This document shows positions 15,177 to 16,499 of a stretch of DNA of 16,499 bases, one piece after another. Within the stretch, counting starts at the first letter, position 1. Each line of letters starts with the position of its first letter. The notes beneath the pieces were generated by a model. The model saw nothing but the letters and a program-made list of their open reading frames with translations. It had not been told where the DNA came from and ran no database searches. The stretch is from Prevotellamassilia sp. (lineage in GTDB: Bacteria; Bacteroidota; Bacteroidia; Bacteroidales; Bacteroidaceae), in the NCBI GenBank assembly GCA_018383375.1, contig JAHAWW010000278.1, positions 1 to 16,499 on the forward strand, given 5' to 3'. The translations under genes and the position numbers were made by a program.

Positions 15177-15222
15177 ATAAGGACACGAACAACGGTCCTT
15201 ATGGCAGAATTTTCGGCCATAA
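15177..15222. other. Two mutually exclusive inverted repeats
   Basis: ATAAGGAC (15177-15184) pairs perfectly with GTCCTTAT (15195-15202), giving an 8-bp stem with a 10-nt loop. TTATGGC (15199-15205) pairs perfectly with GCCATAA (15216-15222), giving a 7-bp stem with a 10-nt loop. The two stems share bases 15199-15202, so only one can form at a time. It could be an RNA switch-like leader, an operator, or chance. Confidence 0.4.
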
Positions 15223-15245
15223 GCCTCGTATCGCACTGAAAATGA

Positions 15246-15273
15246 AAGAAGCAGGCCGGAAAGCCTGCTTCTT
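15246..15273 (-). terminator. Strong stem-loop terminator after the sialidase gene
   Basis: A perfect 11-bp inverted repeat pairs 15246-15256 (AAGAAGCAGGC) with 15263-15273 (GCCTGCTTCTT) around a 6-nt loop. On the minus strand it is followed by TCATTTTCAGT, a moderately U-rich tail; on the plus strand by CTTATTT. It lies about 90 bp past the sialidase stop, and most simply terminates that gene before the pigment operon begins. Confidence 0.7.
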
Positions 15274-15362
15274 CTTATTTCCTATGTCAAAGATAAGCCC
15301 AGTTGACGTCTTCTCAAAAGACAAAACAACAGCCGACGTCATGGGGGCCTACTGCAACGGCC

Positions 15363-16499
15363 TCAACGGCCGGCACGATAGACACCGCGCGTGATTTGCT
15401 CGAGGGTCAGGCGGCGATAAACTATGGTGTAGTCGGCGCCATGCGTAGACTCCTCAAAGAGAAATCCCAACGAACCGTCTCGCTGGCGCACCATGGTGCT
15501 GTAGGCCGAACCCAAACGGCTCACTTCATACGGACCGCTCCATCCCCACGCCAGTTTGGCCGGGGTGGCATAGTCGGTGGCCGAGGTGAGAGCCTTGAAA
15601 TAGATGCCCACATGAGTGCGTCCGGGACCGAGGGGCACAGACTGCAGAGCGAGGGTGAGCCGTGTGCCGTCAGATTGGCGCACAGCGGGAACAAGGAGGA
15701 TTTCGCCGTTGCAGCTGTTGGTGACGGCGGTGGTGCCGAGGCTTTCTGCTCCAGAGAAGGCCACTTCGGCCCAACTGCCTTGACCCGAAGCGGCATCGGT
15801 GAAGGTGTAGGTGTTGAAAAAACGCCCGCCATAGGCACGCGAGCTCAACACAACGGTGCCATCGGGCAGTTCCTCACACTTGGGCTCGTCGCCGCCGGGG
15901 GCCGGACGGTCGGTGAGTGCACCAAGCAGGTGCCAGGTCTCTCCGAAGTCGTCGGAATAGATGACGCGGTTGCCGCCATCGCGTGTCCAAACGGCGCAAT
16001 AGAGACGATAGTAATCGCCGGTCTTGACCACACGGCTTTGACAAATCTTGCCCGAACCAATGAAAAGCGACCTCACCGTGGGCTGCCCCTCGGCGTCGAC
16101 AAAAAGGCGGTAGATTGACTCGGTAACGTCTATGGGCGACGAGAAGGTCCAGCGGCCGGTCTTTTTGTCTCTTTTGGCACGAATTCGGGCCACGGGATTG
16201 GGATTGCTCTCAGCCTGTCCGGGCAGATAGTTGCCGGCCCAGCAGGGCGTTTTGCCGCAGACACACATGATGAGCACTTCATCACGACGGCTGTCGGCCA
16301 CCACAGCGGCATCGCCAAAACCGGTCTGCCACACCTCGGCGGCTTTGTCGCCCTGTCCGTCGGCCACATAGAATGCTTCGTCCCACGAGCGGCCACCATC
16401 GCGAGAGATGCGGCACATAATGTCGACCTCGCCATAGCCTATGTCTGAGCCACACGGACGGTGGTCGGTGAAGGCGAGCAGGTCGCCACAAGCGGTGGA
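15363..16499 (-). CDS. Sialidase (GH33-type exo-alpha-sialidase), 5' end cut by the window edge
   Basis: The reading frame is open through the right edge, so the N-terminus, including the Arg of the RIP motif, lies outside; 378 residues are present. The visible start reads LLAFTDHRP (7-15 of the fragment), where the Asp-x-Arg probably includes the catalytic acid/base. Asp boxes are SRDGGRSW (32-39) and SDDFGETW (182-189), with a degenerate third near TDAASGQGSW. The catalytic Glu region CEELPDG (208-214), an Arg in LSSRAYGG (about 221), an Arg in PLGPGRTHV (about 294) and the nucleophile-type Tyr in GSAYSTM (about 333) match the Glu/Arg/Arg/Tyr set of the family. It would release terminal sialic acid from host glycans, and is probably exported, though no signal can be seen here. 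It is functionally unrelated to the pigment genes and separated from them by a terminator. Confidence 0.88.
   Translation of the reverse strand, partial: STACGDLLAFTDHRPCGSDIGYGEVDIMCRISRDGGRSWDEAFYVADGQGDKAAEVWQTGFGDAAVVADSRRDEVLIMCVCGKTPCWAGNYLPGQAESNPNPVARIRAKRDKKTGRWTFSSPIDVTESIYRLFVDAEGQPTVRSLFIGSGKICQSRVVKTGDYYRLYCAVWTRDGGNRVIYSDDFGETWHLLGALTDRPAPGGDEPKCEELPDGTVVLSSRAYGGRFFNTYTFTDAASGQGSWAEVAFSGAESLGTTAVTNSCNGEILLVPAVRQSDGTRLTLALQSVPLGPGRTHVGIYFKALTSATDYATPAKLAWGWSGPYEVSRLGSAYSTMVRQRDGSLGFLFEESTHGADYTIVYRRLTLEQITRGVYRAGR

Larger units (their letters stand above)
14942..15362. other. Intergenic region between sialidase and the pigment operon
   Basis: This 421-bp gap separates two minus-strand genes and contains no credible coding region. 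From right to left it holds a strong stem-loop terminator (15246-15273), two overlapping inverted repeats (15177-15222), a stretch without recognisable structure, and an AT-rich segment just before TAL with a candidate Bacteroidota promoter (14959-14990). Confidence 0.7.

Noticed and set aside
14516..15394. Plus-strand open frame (292 codons) running from inside TAL through the intergenic region
   Set aside because: About half is antisense to TAL, the rest crosses the hairpins and the terminator, and composition changes abruptly along it.
1..16499. tRNA, rRNA, insertion sequence or attachment site
   Set aside because: No cloverleaf-like sequence, transposase frame or terminal inverted repeats were seen by eye; an automated scan was not possible.

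Overview
The window (16,499 bases) is almost entirely one minus-strand gene cluster for an aryl-polyene / flexirubin-type pigment. At its right end lies the 3' part of an unrelated sialidase gene, also on the minus strand. Gene families and style point to the Bacteroidota, probably Bacteroidales: a TAL very like the Flavobacterium johnsoniae enzyme, flexirubin-type ketosynthase sets, a Bacteroides-type sialidase, and weak or absent Shine-Dalgarno sites with tight gene packing. A host-associated Prevotella-like genus is possible, but the genus cannot be fixed from the sequence.

Layout in the direction of transcription (right to left): sialidase (16499-15363, 5' end outside the window); a 421-bp intergenic region with a strong stem-loop terminator, two mutually exclusive hairpins and a candidate promoter; tyrosine ammonia-lyase (14941-13421); 3-oxoacyl-ACP reductase (13314-12589); ketosynthase A (12512-11295); SAM methyltransferase (11284-10187); ACP 1 (10158-9907); LpxL-like acyltransferase (9868-8966); hot-dog dehydratase, Glu half (8997-8530); thioesterase (8537-8106); ketosynthase B fused to a half-ketosynthase (8136-6358); ACP 2 (6337-6077); ketosynthase C (6064-4862); chain-length-factor-like ketosynthase (4847-3813); hot-dog dehydratase, His half, fused to a family 2 glycosyltransferase (3802-2561); PlsC acyltransferase fused to a RetSat/CrtISO-like flavoenzyme (2543-171). 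From ketosynthase A to the last gene, gaps are 10-38 bp or genes overlap by 8-32 bp, so this is surely one transcription unit. The TAL-fabG and fabG-KS gaps (106 and 76 bp) are wider and each holds a short array of degenerate 8-bp repeats.

Proposed working model (inference from family knowledge): TAL deaminates tyrosine to 4-coumarate. After activation by a ligase not present here, the aryl group is loaded on an ACP and extended by ketosynthases, the FabG-type reductase and a two-subunit dehydratase. Full reduction is skipped because there is no enoyl reductase, so a conjugated aryl polyene results. The methyltransferase would decorate the aryl head or chain, the thioesterase would release or edit chains, the flavoenzyme domain could isomerise or alter polyene double bonds, and the two acyltransferases and the glycosyltransferase would build the polyene into a membrane lipid or glycolipid.

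The most unusual points are three domain fusions (ketosynthase + half-ketosynthase, dehydratase + glycosyltransferase, acyltransferase + flavoenzyme), a dehydratase catalytic dyad divided between two genes, and the octamer repeat arrays on both sides of fabG. No darA/darB dialkylresorcinol genes, aryl-ACP ligase, exporter or phosphopantetheinyl transferase lie in the window.
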